From IMG/VR virus record IMGVR_UViG_3300033052_000127, positions 1 to 41,833 of that record: a stretch of 41,833 bases of DNA, one strand, 5' to 3'. The notes under the pieces were generated by a model. It was given only the letters and a program-made list of their open reading frames with translations. It ran no database searches and was not told where the DNA came from. The DNA comes from a virus. The number at the start of each line of letters is the position of its first letter. The stretch's first letter is position 1. This document shows, in pieces, positions 1 through 6,760 of this stretch. A program made the position numbers and the translations under genes.

Positions 1-327
1 ATGTCGAATGAGGAGCGCAAACCTGTGAACCAGCATTTCACCGTAAAGGATCAGGCGAACGATTATCACTGGTCGGTCGCGCGTGGACACCTGCGCCTGT
101 TCCCGAACAAGACCAGTCGCGGCGAATATTACTGGCTTGGCGAGTTTCTCGACCCGCGCGGCATCGTGACGATCATGCGCGAACAAAAGCTGACCCGCCT
201 CGATTACGTGCTGAACGGGACAGCCTATAGCCGGAGCTGGCGCAAACACTTCGGGGACCGGACGCTGGCAAAACTCGCTCGCGCTTTCATCACCGAAATT
301 CAGGAGAAGGACCACCCCAATGACTGA
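1..327 (+). CDS. Hypothetical small phage protein (108 aa)
   Basis: The first ATG is the first base of the window, so the true start could lie upstream; an in-frame GTG at 25 is an alternative. The protein is basic and rich in aromatic residues, with no signal peptide or membrane segment. I do not recognise a family. It overlaps the next gene by 8 bp, which places it in the same tightly packed plus-strand accessory operon that runs to about 3219. Function unknown. Confidence 0.6.
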   Translation: MSNEERKPVNQHFTVKDQANDYHWSVARGHLRLFPNKTSRGEYYWLGEFLDPRGIVTIMREQKLTRLDYVLNGTAYSRSWRKHFGDRTLAKLARAFITEIQEKDHPND

Positions 328-544
328 TACACCGGAACAAGTGGGATGGATGCCGATTGAGACGGCGCCGAAGGATGGGGACTCTTTTCTCGCATTCCAC
401 CCGCGAGAGCGGCGCTATTTCATAGCCTGCTTCGTGCTCGACGGCAGGCTCCACAACCTTTCGGCGAACCGGTGGGGTGAGGCGACCCACTGGATGCCGC
501 TTCCTCCCCCTCCCTCAGGAGACCCAAAATGTCCGAAGAAGTGA
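320..544 (+). CDS. DUF551-type phage protein
   Basis: The 74-residue product has the DUF551 layout: a GWMPIETAPKDG box near the N-terminus (residues 9-20), then a beta-rich middle, and a closing HWMPLPPPP box. DUF551 proteins are common accessory genes of temperate phages and their biochemical role is not established. The start overlaps the previous gene by 8 bp and the end runs 16 bp into the next gene, consistent with translational coupling. Confidence 0.8.
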   Translation: MTDTPEQVGWMPIETAPKDGDSFLAFHPRERRYFIACFVLDGRLHNLSANRWGEATHWMPLPPPPSGDPKCPKK

Positions 545-705
545 AGCATACGGTGGGGCTGATCACCTTCGTCCGCTGCAAGATTTGCGGTGGCGAGTTC
601 GACGAGGGCGAATGGGACGCCGATACCCGCTGCCCCGAGTGTGAAAGCCCTAAGCAAGCGGACGACAAACGACGCGCCGCCCTCTCTCAAGGTGACACGC
701 CATGA
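529..705 (+). CDS. Small zinc-ribbon-like protein (58 aa)
   Basis: An ATG at 529, preceded by a CAGGAGA Shine-Dalgarno, opens a 58-codon frame. Two CxxC pairs (Cys17/20 and Cys35/38) with a 14-residue spacer suggest one zinc ribbon; the C-terminal tail is charged. The stop overlaps the next start as ATGA. Compact ribbons like this are usual for phage DNA- or RNA-binding or polymerase-modulating proteins, but nothing here fixes the target. Zinc binding is inferred from the Cys spacing only. Confidence 0.65.
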   Translation: MSEEVKHTVGLITFVRCKICGGEFDEGEWDADTRCPECESPKQADDKRRAALSQGDTP

Positions 706-938
706 CGCTCATTGCCCCATGCTCCGGCGGCTGCGGCCGTAGCTCGCGCGATGACCCGAACTTTATGTGCGAATATTGTGAGGCGAAGTCCCTCTGGGGT
801 ACTCACCAAAACCAAGGTGATCCAGATTGCTCCATATGTCATGGCACAGGTTCATGGCCCGATGGCGACTATCTCGCTGGCGTCTTCTGGTTGGAGACGT
901 GCCAATGCATGGCCTCGCAAAGAGGCGACACGCCATGA
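702..938 (+). CDS. Cys-rich putative zinc-binding protein (78 aa)
   Basis: The product has nine cysteines, grouped as CSGGC, CEYC, CSICHGTG and CQC. The CxxCxGxG element resembles one repeat of the DnaJ zinc-binding region, but no J domain is present. It is coupled on both sides by 4-bp ATGA overlaps. It belongs to a run of three short Cys-rich proteins (529-1296). The role is unknown; a zinc-stabilised adaptor or regulator is plausible. Confidence 0.6.
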   Translation: MTLIAPCSGGCGRSSRDDPNFMCEYCEAKSLWGTHQNQGDPDCSICHGTGSWPDGDYLAGVFWLETCQCMASQRGDTP

Positions 939-1102
939 CCGACCCTACAAGCCGTGATTTCCTGATCTACTATGCCCACGTTCTGCTCCGGGAAGCGCGC
1001 GCACGGCGTGGCCATAACGTCCAATGGATGATCGACGGAGCAGCAAGGGCGAGGCGTCAGGCTATGGCGCTTCGTCCGGCACAGGGGGAGTTGTTCGCAT
1101 GA
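935..1102 (+). CDS. Hypothetical protein (55 aa)
   Basis: An ATG at 935 overlaps the previous stop as ATGA, and the stop at 1102 overlaps the next ATG at 1099. The product is short and strongly basic in its middle part (REARARRGH, ARARRQ) and predicted mostly helical, which would suit nucleic-acid contact. I know no family. The call rests on the unbroken chain of coupled starts and GC-rich third positions. Confidence 0.55.
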   Translation: MTDPTSRDFLIYYAHVLLREARARRGHNVQWMIDGAARARRQAMALRPAQGELFA

Positions 1103-1296
1103 CCGCAGAGCATCGCGCCCCACTACGATACGCCGGCCAAGTCGGCGTTCCCGGCAAGGGAGAGCGCATTTGCGGACACTGCAACGGCAGTGGTCGAGAC
1201 GATAGCGAGCCGGTCTATCGTAATAGCGGGTGCGACATATGCGAGGGGACTGGCGTTTTGCCCGAGGCTGGCGACCATATCAAGGAGACGGAATGA
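1099..1296 (+). CDS. Small protein with two DnaJ-type CxxCxGxG motifs (65 aa)
   Basis: The 65-residue product carries CGHCNGSG and CDICEGTG, two CxxCxGxG units as in the DnaJ/HSP40 Cys-rich domain, about 20 residues apart. Two such units can form one zinc site. There is no J domain or substrate-binding part, so it is not a chaperone in the usual sense. ATGA-type overlaps connect it to both neighbours. Function unknown. Confidence 0.65.
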   Translation: MTAEHRAPLRYAGQVGVPGKGERICGHCNGSGRDDSEPVYRNSGCDICEGTGVLPEAGDHIKETE

Positions 1297-1457
1297 TGCC
1301 TATTCTGCGTTGCCATGTCGATGATCAAACGATGCAAATTCTTGAGCGCGTCTCAGCCGTAAAGGGACGCACCGTCGAGGAACTGGCAGAGGCCGCAATT
1401 GAAAGCGAGGCGATAGCTTGGCTTTCGGGTTCCAGGAATGAGGAATCTGACCAGTGA
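1293..1457 (+). CDS. Possible ribbon-helix-helix DNA-binding protein (54 aa)
   Basis: Two adjacent ATGs (1293 and 1296) follow an AAGGAGA Shine-Dalgarno. The product begins with a short beta-like segment (PILRCHVDD), then two predicted helices joined by a KGRTVEEL turn. This is the arrangement of ribbon-helix-helix repressors of the Arc/CopG kind. The fold is inferred from pattern and length only. It may be a local regulator of the accessory operon. Confidence 0.5.
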   Translation: MMPILRCHVDDQTMQILERVSAVKGRTVEELAEAAIESEAIAWLSGSRNEESDQ

Positions 1458-1750
1458 CCGACGATCCTAAGCTACAGATGGCGCGGCAAGCATGCGCCAG
1501 TGCCTGCGAAGACCCGGCATGGCGACCAGAGATCATCGCAGGCAAGTGCGACGACTGGCTTGGCGTCCGCGCCGCCCTCGCTGCCATCGAAGAATGCACG
1601 GAGAGAGCGGCTAGGCTGATCGAGGCGACGCAACCGCTCTATTCTGACCAAGGCCAGCTTCTTCGCCCACGGTACGAGGGGAGTAGGGACGGCCTACCAT
1701 ACGCTTCAGCCCTCCGCTCCGGCGACCACCTGAAAGGACCGACCGCATGA
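1454..1750 (+). CDS. Hypothetical protein (98 aa)
   Basis: The frame starts with GTG at 1454, which overlaps the previous TGA, and its last 4 bp overlap the next ATG at 1747. Residues 8-55 look helical and contain four cysteines without metal-site spacing. No known domain is apparent. Start choice follows the coupling pattern of the whole cluster. Confidence 0.55.
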   Translation: MTDDPKLQMARQACASACEDPAWRPEIIAGKCDDWLGVRAALAAIEECTERAARLIEATQPLYSDQGQLLRPRYEGSRDGLPYASALRSGDHLKGPTA

Positions 1751-2106
1751 CCGATGCCCAAGCCCCTGATGTCGTGGTGACGGAGGCGCCAGTTGATGGC
1801 GGGTTCGACGTTGCGAGCGTGGAAGCTGCTGAGACGCTATGGGCCTGCCTGCCACATGGCAGGAAATGGACCAGTCTCGCGACGCATGAAAAGGCGCTGG
1901 TGATCCACACGTTCGCCCGCCTCTCCACCCAATCCGCAAAGCAGGCGAGGATAGAGGAACTGGAAGCGGCGTTGACGCGAGCAGAAAGCGACTTCCACCT
2001 AATCGCTCTGGACAACAGGATAAGCTATCGATTGCAGGGCGATGCAATGAGGGCGCGTGATAACTGCCGCGCCACCCTCTCCAATATCGGGGGCAGCAGG
2101 AAGTGA
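1747..2106 (+). CDS. Hypothetical protein with C-terminal coiled coil (119 aa)
   Basis: The N-terminal part is acidic. Residues about 65-110 form a predicted coiled coil (QARIEELEAALTRAESD). It is linked to both neighbours by 4-bp overlaps. I do not recognise a family; it is a typical small accessory phage protein. No membrane segment or signal peptide. Confidence 0.55.
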   Translation: MTDAQAPDVVVTEAPVDGGFDVASVEAAETLWACLPHGRKWTSLATHEKALVIHTFARLSTQSAKQARIEELEAALTRAESDFHLIALDNRISYRLQGDAMRARDNCRATLSNIGGSRK

Positions 2107-2582
2107 GCGTAACGTTCAACGACCTGCGCTCAATGCGGCCGACGCGAGTCAACGACAAGGTCACGCGGCTGCCAAGCGCCCGCCTCAAGGGCCTTGCGCT
2201 AGCCAGAAACAACGGCCGTGTGGCGTGCGAGTGCCAAGTGCCGATGTCGCGCGCCAATCCTTATCGCAACGGATCGCGGCTCTGGGCTGCGTTCGTGGAC
2301 GCATATCAGGAGACCGAAGCAATGGCAGCGGAATGGAACGAAACAGATCGCGCGCCCTATGACACGCCTGTCGAAGTGCGGACGCTGGATGGCAAGAAAT
2401 TTCGCGCGCGGCTGCTGCGTGATGCCTCCATGACAGAGGATGAGAAACCATGCGATCAGTGGCAGGCCGAAGAGGGCGAGGAATACCCCCCCTGCTGGTC
2501 CGACGGTTCCTGCTGGTCGAGCAACGAGGATGGCAACGTCAGCGATCCGGTTGTTGCTTGGCGCCAATATCGGGAGCAGTAA
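2103..2582 (+). CDS. Hypothetical protein (159 aa)
   Basis: A GTG start at 2103 overlaps the upstream stop. The N-terminal third is basic (MRPTRVNDKVTRL); the C-terminal third is acidic with a Cys/Trp-rich stretch (PPCWSDGSCWSS) and ends in a WRQYREQ tail. No catalytic motif is visible. The change in character between the halves could mean two domains. Its stop TAA overlaps the next ATG (TAATG). Confidence 0.55.
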   Translation: MSVTFNDLRSMRPTRVNDKVTRLPSARLKGLALARNNGRVACECQVPMSRANPYRNGSRLWAAFVDAYQETEAMAAEWNETDRAPYDTPVEVRTLDGKKFRARLLRDASMTEDEKPCDQWQAEEGEEYPPCWSDGSCWSSNEDGNVSDPVVAWRQYREQ

Positions 2583-2908
2583 TGATGGATGATCGCGTGA
2601 TCTATATTCGCTGGTCAGACGATGGCCGGTTCATCCGCAAGTGGGACACCAAGCCCTTCGACGGAGCCGAGCCGATGTATAGCCGCTCTTGGCTGCTATC
2701 AGAGGAAAGGGTGGAGGCTGCGGCAGAAGCGTGCTGGCAAGAGGACGCTATTCGCGCGACGGGAAAGCCACGCCGTGTCCCTTGGGATGAGTGCCAGCCC
2801 GCCGAAAAAGCGAAGTGGCGGCTTATGGCCCGCGCCGCCTCTGCAATCGGTGAGCCATACGAGTTTAGCGGATGGGTTGAGGTAGTGGAGGATGGTCGTG
2901 GAAGCTGA
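2582..2908 (+). CDS. Hypothetical protein (108 aa)
   Basis: ATG at 2582 (or 2585) directly follows the preceding stop. The product is Trp-rich, and the internal box WDECQPAEKAKWRLMARAA resembles a segment I have seen in several small phage proteins without assigned function. It overlaps the next gene by up to 17 bp. Cytoplasmic by composition. Confidence 0.55.
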   Translation: MMDDRVIYIRWSDDGRFIRKWDTKPFDGAEPMYSRSWLLSEERVEAAAEACWQEDAIRATGKPRRVPWDECQPAEKAKWRLMARAASAIGEPYEFSGWVEVVEDGRGS

Positions 2909-3125
2909 GACTGTTGCGAAGGGGCTGAGCGAGGCGCAGAAGCGGTATCTGCGCGAGGCGGTACTCAAGTCGCCGATCTGTGGCTATGACAAGCGATGGA
3001 TGACCTTCCCGCCACCGAACACGCACATGGTGCTGCGTCGTCATGGGCTGGTGGATTGGGGCGGGCAGCTTTCGCCAGTCGGCCTCGAAGTCCGCGACCT
3101 GCTATTGAAAGCCCACAATGCCTGA
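2892..3125 (+). CDS. Hypothetical protein (75-77 aa), possible winged-helix
   Basis: Two starts are possible: ATG at 2892, where the GGAGG is too close, and GTG at 2898, which has that GGAGG at ideal distance; I favour 2898. The sequence contains SEAQKRYLREAVL, then LRRHGLVDWGG, then LSPVGLEVRDLLL, a helix-helix-strand-helix pattern like a small winged helix. This is a weak inference. It overlaps the next ATG at 3118. Confidence 0.55.
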   Translation: MVVEAETVAKGLSEAQKRYLREAVLKSPICGYDKRWMTFPPPNTHMVLRRHGLVDWGGQLSPVGLEVRDLLLKAHNA

Positions 3126-3219
3126 CCTCGACCGCGCAGGCCGCCGCTTTGCCATCCGCTTGGGCTTTGCTCTGGTAGGGGGATTTGTCGTGTTGAGGAT
3201 TATTGCGAACACAACGTGA
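3118..3219 (+). CDS. Tiny single-span membrane protein (33 aa)
   Basis: ATG at 3118 overlaps the end of the preceding gene. The product has a basic N-terminus (DRAGRRFAIR) followed by one hydrophobic stretch of about 18 residues (LGFALVGGFVVLRIIA), suggesting a single transmembrane helix with the N-terminus inside. It is the last gene of the left accessory operon. Function unknown. Confidence 0.5.
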   Translation: MPDLDRAGRRFAIRLGFALVGGFVVLRIIANTT

Positions 3220-3237
3220 ATCTGCTAGGAAAACTGC

Positions 3238-3271
3238 GGCCCAACGGGTGCTACTAACACCGCGCTGGGCC
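3238..3271 (+). promoter_or_regulatory. Hairpin leader upstream of the HNH-AP2 gene
   Basis: GGCCCA (3238-3243) pairs perfectly with TGGGCC (3266-3271), and inside it GGTG (3247-3250) pairs with CACC (3258-3261) around a CTACTAA loop. No T-run follows, so it is not an intrinsic terminator. It sits 26 bp before the preferred ATG of the endonuclease. It may be a translational control element or a structured part of the mobile endonuclease unit. Confidence 0.45.
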
Positions 3272-3297
3272 TAGCCACAATGCAAGGACACTGCACC

Positions 3298-3819
3298 ATG
3301 GATGAGACCATTCTACCAACCCCAGAGAAATTGCGTCAACTGCTCCGGTACGAGCCAGAGACTGGCCACCTTTATTGGCTTCCGAGGGAAGGTGGGCCTA
3401 GAGAGGAGGGGTTTAATACCCTTCGCGCCGGAAAGCGCGCAGGGTTTCCCTTGAGCAACGGCCGCTTGCAGATTTTTGTGATCGGATACAAACTATATGT
3501 CCACCGTGTGGTGTGGGCGATCCACTACGGGGTATGGCCGTCCTACAATATCGACCATGTCAATGGCGACCCTTCCGACAATAGGATTACCAACTTAAGA
3601 GACGTCACTCAGCTAGAGAACGCGCACAACCGAGGCCGTAGCAAAAACAATAAATCGGGTTATGCGAATGTGACTGCTGACGGCAAGAAATGGTTCGCTG
3701 GGTTTAAACACTGCGGACGCCATGTTTTCGTAGGGCGATTTGATAGCCCAGAAGAAGCGAGCAGAGCCGTGCGTTCACGACAGGCGGAACTGGGTTTCAC
3801 TCCCAGGCACGGCTTATAA
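3298..3819 (+). CDS. HNH endonuclease with AP2 DNA-binding domain
   Basis: The product (173 aa from ATG 3298, with AAGGA 9 bp upstream; ATG 3280 would add 6 residues) has an HNH core: HRVVW, then NIDHVNGDPSDNRITNLRD, then ENAHNR. A C-terminal AP2/ERF-like domain follows (KSGYANVTADGKKWFAGF to ASRAVRSRQ). This pairing is typical of free-standing phage homing-type endonucleases, which cut unoccupied target sites and so spread themselves. The gene is more AT-rich in its codon third positions than its neighbours, which suggests separate acquisition. It is the last plus-strand gene before the converging late operon. Confidence 0.9.
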   Translation: MDETILPTPEKLRQLLRYEPETGHLYWLPREGGPREEGFNTLRAGKRAGFPLSNGRLQIFVIGYKLYVHRVVWAIHYGVWPSYNIDHVNGDPSDNRITNLRDVTQLENAHNRGRSKNNKSGYANVTADGKKWFAGFKHCGRHVFVGRFDSPEEASRAVRSRQAELGFTPRHGL

Positions 3820-4084
3820 GGCGGTCATGGATGTGGGCGGGGGTGATTCAAAGGTGAGGGTGCCGTCTTTCCGGCTGTCAGCGCGGCGCCGCGGAGACGT
3901 TTAAGAAGGTTCGCACCGTAGTGCCTTCCCTCTCTCGAACTGGACCTTCGGGGTTGCGCCCCTCGCCAATGTTGGCTGCCCTGTTGCCGAGATCGTTATC
4001 TCCCGCCACGGTCGGGTCTTGCGGTCTTTCGCTCGCCGTCGCGCCATTATCCTATACACTGATAGGGTGGAGGGGGCAAGCGAA
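3820..4084. other. Convergent intergenic region with a 16-bp inverted repeat
   Basis: This gap lies between the plus-strand HNH gene and the last gene of the minus-strand late operon. CCTAT (4051-4055) and ATAGG (4062-4066) form an inverted repeat with a 6-bp spacer. On the minus strand, a -35-like TTGCCC and a -10-like TATAGG lie 17 bp apart. A 48-codon basic minus-strand frame (3901-4047) begins at that point. I cannot tell whether it is translated. No convincing intrinsic terminator was seen. Confidence 0.4.
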
Positions 4085-4372
4085 TCAGCGTGTTTCCGGC
4101 AGAGATTCGGCCCACGCACGAACACCGCTGACCTTCGACGCGCAATCGCCATAGGCCGCGCGCATTGCAAGAAGGTATGCCAGCACGATCCGGTCGCGCT
4201 CAATTCCAGGCGCGGGCAATTCGGGAGCGGCTGGTTCCGCCGAGCATGTCAGCAATTCAGCGGGTGGTCGAACCGCTACCGCCAGTTTTTCCCTTCCGCA
4301 GCTCGCTAAAAGCATCCCGCAAAGGATCGTGGCTATCACGGGCAGCATCGGCAGCCCTCTTGTTACCTTCAT
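4085..4372 (-). CDS. Outer-membrane spanin subunit (Rz1-like lipoprotein)
   Basis: From ATG 4372 the 95-residue product has a short basic N-terminus, a hydrophobic segment and a lipobox LLASC with the lipidated cysteine at residue 25. A Pro/Ala-rich stretch follows (PAAPELPAPG). In lambda-type lysis the o-spanin sits in the outer membrane and joins the i-spanin to fuse the two membranes. The gene starts inside the i-spanin gene in another frame (overlap 4257-4372), the classic Rz/Rz1 arrangement. It is the last gene of the late operon. Confidence 0.8.
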   Translation of the reverse strand: MKVTRGLPMLPVIATILCGMLLASCGREKLAVAVRPPAELLTCSAEPAAPELPAPGIERDRIVLAYLLAMRAAYGDCASKVSGVRAWAESLPETR

Positions 4373-4637
4373 CGATTTCACCCTTCGTCTGTGCGGCCAC
4401 GTCAAGCGCCTTGCCGTCCGCTGTCTTGTCTGCCTTCACAATCGCCTCAGAGGCGTCCCTGATCGCCTGTAGTTCACTGGCGAGCCTGTCAGCCCTTGCA
4501 TCCGCTCTCCACCACAGGAAGGCGAATACAGCCGCCACGATGACGAACAGGCGCCAAGGGTTATCGGTGAAGAACTCCCATGCTTTCAGGAGCAGCTTGC
4601 GGGTGCCTGAGAGCAGGCCGAGTATCCAGATGGGCAT
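4257..4637 (-). CDS. Inner-membrane spanin subunit (Rz-like)
   Basis: The product (126 aa) has one N-terminal transmembrane helix (about residues 28-46, LFVIVAAVFAFLWW) followed by a long periplasmic coiled-coil region (RADRLASELQAIRDASEAI) and a charged tail. This is the i-spanin topology. It acts with the lipoprotein encoded in the overlapping frame at the final outer-membrane disruption step. ATG 4637 was chosen over an in-frame upstream GTG because it sits just downstream of the neighbouring stop. Confidence 0.8.
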   Translation of the reverse strand: MPIWILGLLSGTRKLLLKAWEFFTDNPWRLFVIVAAVFAFLWWRADARADRLASELQAIRDASEAIVKADKTADGKALDVAAQTKGEIDEGNKRAADAARDSHDPLRDAFSELRKGKTGGSGSTTR

Positions 4638-4639
4638 TG

Positions 4640-4840
4640 TCACCACTCCTCGTCGCGGCCGAAGCCAACAGGATTGGGGCTACGAAATATGGAATTGCCA
4701 TCGGCGTCCAGTAGGCCGGTGTCGGTGGCGACATGCTCGTCAACGGTGATGTCAGGCGCAAGCCCGCCGCGCTCGTCATCGAACAGGTCATCACCGCACC
4801 ATCCTTCCGCGCGTGGGCGCTTGCTGAAATAACGGGGCAT
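4640..4840 (-). CDS. Hypothetical protein in lysis cassette (66 aa)
   Basis: The ATG at 4840 overlaps the stop of the upstream holin-like gene (TAATG), so translation is probably coupled. The product is acidic in its middle part and has no membrane segment. No family recognised. Position between a holin candidate and the spanins suggests a lysis-related or simply hitch-hiking role. Confidence 0.5.
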   Translation of the reverse strand: MPRYFSKRPRAEGWCGDDLFDDERGGLAPDITVDEHVATDTGLLDADGNSIFRSPNPVGFGRDEEW

Positions 4841-5214
4841 TATTCGTCTCCGTCTGTTATGTCGCCCTTGCCCGCCTCAATCTCGGCAATGCGCGACTTC
4901 ATGCGGAGGCGATCAGCCCCCCACACGACAAGCCCCAGGATCGTCGCAAAGGATGCCATGATCGCGTTGTTCCAGAACTGTTGCGACAGGACCATCTTGC
5001 CCATGAGCGAGGCAATCTGGACGTTCCCCCGCTGATCGACGAGAACAATGAGCGCGATGTTCTGGAACGAAAGCGAGATGATCCCGCCGAGCATCGCAAG
5101 ACTGAATATCGCGCGCATCTGGATGCGGGACAGGTTGACCAGCGCGCGCAGGGCGTTGCCGATTGCTCGGAACGGGTGGCCGAGCCAGTGGATGAAGGCG
5201 ATGAAGTATCTCAT
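4840..5214 (-). CDS. Holin candidate, two-span membrane protein (124 aa)
   Basis: ATG 5214 overlaps the stop of the lytic transglycosylase gene as ATGA. Two hydrophobic segments are visible: about residues 34-57 (IFSLAMLGGIISLSFQNIALIVLV) and 78-96 (AIMASFATILGLVVWGA). They are followed by a charged cytoplasmic tail (RLRMKSRIAEIEAGKG). Size, two spans, charged C-terminus and position next to the endolysin fit a holin or holin-like pore. Two other membrane proteins in the cassette are alternative candidates. Confidence 0.55.
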   Translation of the reverse strand: MRYFIAFIHWLGHPFRAIGNALRALVNLSRIQMRAIFSLAMLGGIISLSFQNIALIVLVDQRGNVQIASLMGKMVLSQQFWNNAIMASFATILGLVVWGADRLRMKSRIAEIEAGKGDITDGDE

Positions 5215-5786
5215 CTTGCCCAATCCCCCGTTTTCTTGTTCAACCATGTAAGGAACTGCCCGACCGTCTTACCTTTGAGGATCGACGGATTTGCGTTCGT
5301 CGCTGCGGCCCCTGCGATCACGTCCGCCCGCTCGTTGATGTCCGCTCCGATCACCTTGGCCGCCATCCCGGCGCCGAAGAAGTGGGCGGCGTACAGAGAG
5401 GCCTTGTTGATTGGGATGCCCTTCTGCCGCAGGATGGCGGCGTTCTTTTCGGTGAAGGTCTTTGCGCGCGCAAGTTGCTCCTCAACGGGGGGGCGGAGAC
5501 CCCCGAACGCTTGCGTCATATCAGACCCCCACTTGCCGCCCTCTCCTACCCAAGTCGCTCGAATAAACTGGTAAAGACCAGAGGCGCTGGATGATCCCGC
5601 CTTAATATAGGGGCGGTCGCCGCTCTCGATCTTTGACAGCATCGGCCAGTAATCGTCCGGGATATCGGAGGCAGGGGTGACAGATTCTGTCATGCCCAAG
5701 GCCTTCGCGATGGCCGCAATGGTATTCGGCCCGAGCTTCCCGTCAGCCTCTACACCGACATGGCGCTGGATATCCTCTAGCCTCAT
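5211..5786 (-). CDS. Endolysin: lytic transglycosylase-like muramidase with N-terminal PG-binding-like region
   Basis: Residues 1-31 resemble a short peptidoglycan-binding repeat (VEADGKLGPNTIAAI). The catalytic part starts with KIESGDRPYIKAGSSSASGL; Glu54 in IESGD is the probable general acid, and SASGLYQF matches the SLT/lysozyme-like motif. It probably cleaves glycan strands at lysis. No signal peptide is present, so export would depend on the adjacent holin. GGGGGAA precedes ATG 5786. The three genes on its left are holin-like, unknown and spanin. Confidence 0.8.
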   Translation of the reverse strand: MRLEDIQRHVGVEADGKLGPNTIAAIAKALGMTESVTPASDIPDDYWPMLSKIESGDRPYIKAGSSSASGLYQFIRATWVGEGGKWGSDMTQAFGGLRPPVEEQLARAKTFTEKNAAILRQKGIPINKASLYAAHFFGAGMAAKVIGADINERADVIAGAAATNANPSILKGKTVGQFLTWLNKKTGDWAR

Positions 5787-5794
5787 GGTTCCCC

Positions 5795-6091
5795 CTATTC
5801 AGGCGCCGCAATGGGCGCATAAAGCTGCCGACAACTCGGGGTGGTCGCGCAGAGATAGTTGAGCTGGTTCGTCGCATCGTTCACGAAGCGCGCACGGCCT
5901 TTCAGGATGGCCTCATGCGCCTCGCCCCGAGCCTCCACGGCCCTCAACCGGCTTTCCAGAACCTCGGTCGATTGCGCCGCAGACGTCGTGCGATCGATCA
6001 GCGTCATCACCATCGTCGCAACGCTAATCGCTGTCGCCAGACCCAGCGCGATGTCGCGCATCATCGTCGCCTTCTGGCTCGCCTCCGTCAC
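5795..6091 (-). CDS. Small membrane protein with coiled coil (98 aa), holin or antiholin candidate
   Basis: GTG 6091 overlaps the upstream stop and follows AAAGGTGA at a good distance. One transmembrane segment lies at about residues 13-31 (IALGLATAISVATMVMTLI). Next comes a coiled-coil-like region (TEVLESRLRAVEARGEAHEAIL), and the C-terminal part has two cysteines. A single-span protein with periplasmic coil next to an endolysin could be a class III holin or a holin antagonist. This is inferred from topology and place only. Confidence 0.55.
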   Translation of the reverse strand: MTEASQKATMMRDIALGLATAISVATMVMTLIDRTTSAAQSTEVLESRLRAVEARGEAHEAILKGRARFVNDATNQLNYLCATTPSCRQLYAPIAAPE

Positions 6092-6582
6092 CGATGATCA
6101 CCGGTAAAAGGTGAATGAGCAACATGCCGACGAAGCCAATCAGCAACACCCCCGGCAACAATTCCACTGCACCATCCCCCGAGCAAAACAATCATCATCG
6201 CGTCGATTGCAGCCGACGAAAACCAGTAGAGTGCGACAACCGAAGGTGTGCGGGTGAACAGGGCGAAGATCGCATTGAGCATGGCCGAAGCCAGAAACAT
6301 GCCCGCCGCGATCCTCTGGAGGCGGTAAGGCGGAGACGGCGGCGTCAGCAACAGCGGAACCGCCGCCAGCCCGTTGATGATTACCATGCTCTCAAGCTGG
6401 TACGCCGGCCAATGCACGAACGTAGCAAGGCTCAGGAGAAACAGCTGACAGCCGATCATCACCGCCCCGACACGCCGCGACCCTCCCCGGTTCACGGCAA
6501 TGCCGAGCAGCCCCACGAGCATCGTACCCGCCAGAAGCAGCGGGTAGATGATCGAGGCCAAGGCGTAAGCCTGCGCTGGCAT
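6088..6582 (-). CDS. Polytopic membrane protein (164 aa)
   Basis: The product has four to five hydrophobic segments (about residues 8-28, 38-58, 67-82, 92-112 and 120-142) joined by short Arg-containing loops. It overlaps both neighbours by 4 bp. No family is recognised. As it is transcribed after the tailspike and before the endolysin, it could assist lysis or alter the host membrane. It is larger than most holins. Confidence 0.6.
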   Translation of the reverse strand: MPAQAYALASIIYPLLLAGTMLVGLLGIAVNRGGSRRVGAVMIGCQLFLLSLATFVHWPAYQLESMVIINGLAAVPLLLTPPSPPYRLQRIAAGMFLASAMLNAIFALFTRTPSVVALYWFSSAAIDAMMIVLLGGWCSGIVAGGVADWLRRHVAHSPFTGDHR

Positions 6583-6743
6583 CAGCCGGGCTCGCGCGGC
6601 TCAGGTGCGGGCGGCGGAGGCGGAGGCGGCGGACCAGTGCCGTCGTCGAAAGCCTGAACCTCAGGCTGCGCCCGATACCAGTCCCAATAGTTGCGCCACT
6701 CCAGCGCGTCCGCAATGCGGTCCAGACTATCGGCCTTCTTCAT
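6582..6743 (-). CDS. Small protein with polyproline tail (53 aa)
   Basis: ATG 6743 is preferred because AGGAG lies 7 bp upstream; ATG 6749 is too close to it. The N-terminal 35 residues form a charged, Trp-rich helix (DRIADALEWRNYWDWYRAQ), and the C-terminus is a run of eight prolines then PEPREPG. The stop overlaps the next ATG as ATGA. Function unknown; it may be a tail-linked or lysis-linked adaptor. Confidence 0.6.
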   Translation of the reverse strand: MKKADSLDRIADALEWRNYWDWYRAQPEVQAFDDGTGPPPPPPPPAPEPREPG

Positions 6744-6760
6744 CGTCATTCTCCTCTGGG

